A stretch of 29,348 nucleotides of DNA from Chara braunii (taxonomy: Eukaryota > Streptophyta > Charophyceae > Charales > Characeae), in the NCBI GenBank assembly GCA_003427395.1, contig BFEA01000140.1, positions 1,309,982-1,339,329 of the forward strand, read 5' to 3'. The position numbers and the translations under genes are program-made. How positions within the stretch are numbered: the first letter of the stretch is position 1; each line of letters opens with the position of its first letter. Below the pieces are notes generated by a model that had not been told where the DNA came from, did no database searches, and worked only from the letters and a program-made list of their open reading frames with translations. This document shows positions 28,921-29,348 of this stretch, in pieces.

Positions 28921-29348
28921 ATGAGTTTCATCACGGAGCGGGTTCTCGACGCACAGCTGCGACAGCCACGTGGTCACATCTCAGAGATCTGGCAAGTTTG
29001 TCACCCTCGGCTCAATACGGATCTCCGTCGTTTGATGCGATTTTTCTGCGACGAAGGTATTTGTGTCGCCGCCGCGTTTCGGATAGAAGGAAGCCCTCAC
29101 GCGATAGTGTTCGCAGAGGTTACTGCAATTCATCGGCGAGCGGGTCCCAGAACGAGCCACGTCACCACAGTGGCGGGATTCACCGGCGACATCAGCTCGG
29201 TCAATCCGCTGTGGCATACCGCGATCTTGGCCTCGCTGCGCGAGTGGACGAAGCAAGTGTCCAACGTGTGGCAGCACGTCCTCGCCCGGGAGGGGTATAA
29301 CATCATCTCGATCTTTGCATCGGACCTTGACGGCATTCGCCAATTACC
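28921..29348 (+). CDS. ORF3 of element B, unknown product, partial
   Basis: ATG 28921 overlaps the ancestral integrase stop TGA 28922-28924 in an ATGA arrangement, identical to 9624 in element A. The frame is open for 142 codons to the window edge. I recognise no domain. Visible: an N-terminal MSFITER start, alternating charged and hydrophobic segments (RRLMRFFC, AIVFAEV, HTAILASLREW, YNIISIFASDL) and no membrane segment. About 106 codons align with A without frameshift. It could be an accessory or structural protein of the element. Confidence 0.65.
   Translation, partial: MSFITERVLDAQLRQPRGHISEIWQVCHPRLNTDLRRLMRFFCDEGICVAAAFRIEGSPHAIVFAEVTAIHRRAGPRTSHVTTVAGFTGDISSVNPLWHTAILASLREWTKQVSNVWQHVLAREGYNIISIFASDLDGIRQL

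Larger units (their letters stand above)
20137..29348 (+). mobile_element. Element B: second copy of the element A family, incomplete at window end
   Basis: It has the same architecture as element A and aligns throughout: LTR, identical PBS, gag-PR-RT-RH, spacer, PHD-integrase and ORF3. Its 3' half of ORF3 and 3' LTR lie beyond the window. It is inserted in LINE sequence on the left. Damage differs from A, so the copies decayed independently. Confidence 0.9.

Noticed and set aside
28630-28924. Chromodomain at the integrase C-terminus
   Set aside because: The extension after the GPY/F-like part is S/P-rich and acidic, without the aromatic cage pattern of a chromodomain.
1-29348. tRNA, rRNA or host protein-coding genes
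   Set aside because: I found no cloverleaf, rRNA core or spliced host gene pattern that I could support by reading. All strong coding signals belong to mobile elements.

Overview
The window is repeat-dense eukaryotic nuclear DNA with no host gene that I can recognise. Large Ty3/gypsy-type LTR elements, a primer-binding site close to initiator-Met tRNA, a LINE remnant, a hAT-like non-autonomous element, CT microsatellites and assembly Ns all point to a large plant-lineage genome (land plant or streptophyte alga). I cannot name the species. Everything of interest is mobile DNA.

Layout. 1-739: poly-C edge and an unassigned flank with two short scraps of repeats seen elsewhere in the window. 740-15384: element A, a nearly complete but decayed Ty3/gypsy-like element with a ~2.7 kb 5' LTR, PBS, gag-PR-RT-RH, a separate integrase reading frame, a third reading frame (ORF3), and a 3' LTR enlarged by a 607-bp duplication next to an N. 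15385-15930: flank with a G-rich run. 15931-16878: a 948-bp hAT-like element with imperfect terminal inverted repeats, a 7/8 matching 8-bp duplication and CCGGAC subterminal repeats. 16887-18178: a more diverged LTR fragment of the same superfamily. 18179-20136: an antisense LINE ORF2 remnant. 20137-29348: element B, a second copy of the A family, running off the window inside ORF3.

How the element works. One long frame encodes Gag (CCHC knuckle), aspartic protease (DTG), reverse transcriptase and RNase H, and ends at a stop in both copies. After a 68-70 nt pyrimidine-rich spacer a new ATG opens an integrase frame whose N-terminus carries a complete C4HC3 PHD-finger pattern ahead of the HHCC and DDE domains. 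The integrase frame ends in an ATGA overlap with ORF3, which has no family I recognise. The LTR itself contains a ~180-codon frame, conserved between A and B with mostly synonymous differences, ending in a very basic tail. A conserved CCAAT-50 bp-inverted CCAAT-TATA promoter lies upstream of it.

Both copies are inactive: A has many in-frame stops and frameshifts, while B has a mutated RT active site (YMDH), a broken Gag knuckle and an RNase H deletion but keeps an almost intact PHD-integrase frame. The two copies together allow the ancestral organisation to be read by comparison. The most novel points are the PHD-integrase fusion, the LTR-resident ORF, and the stop-start coupled ORF3.
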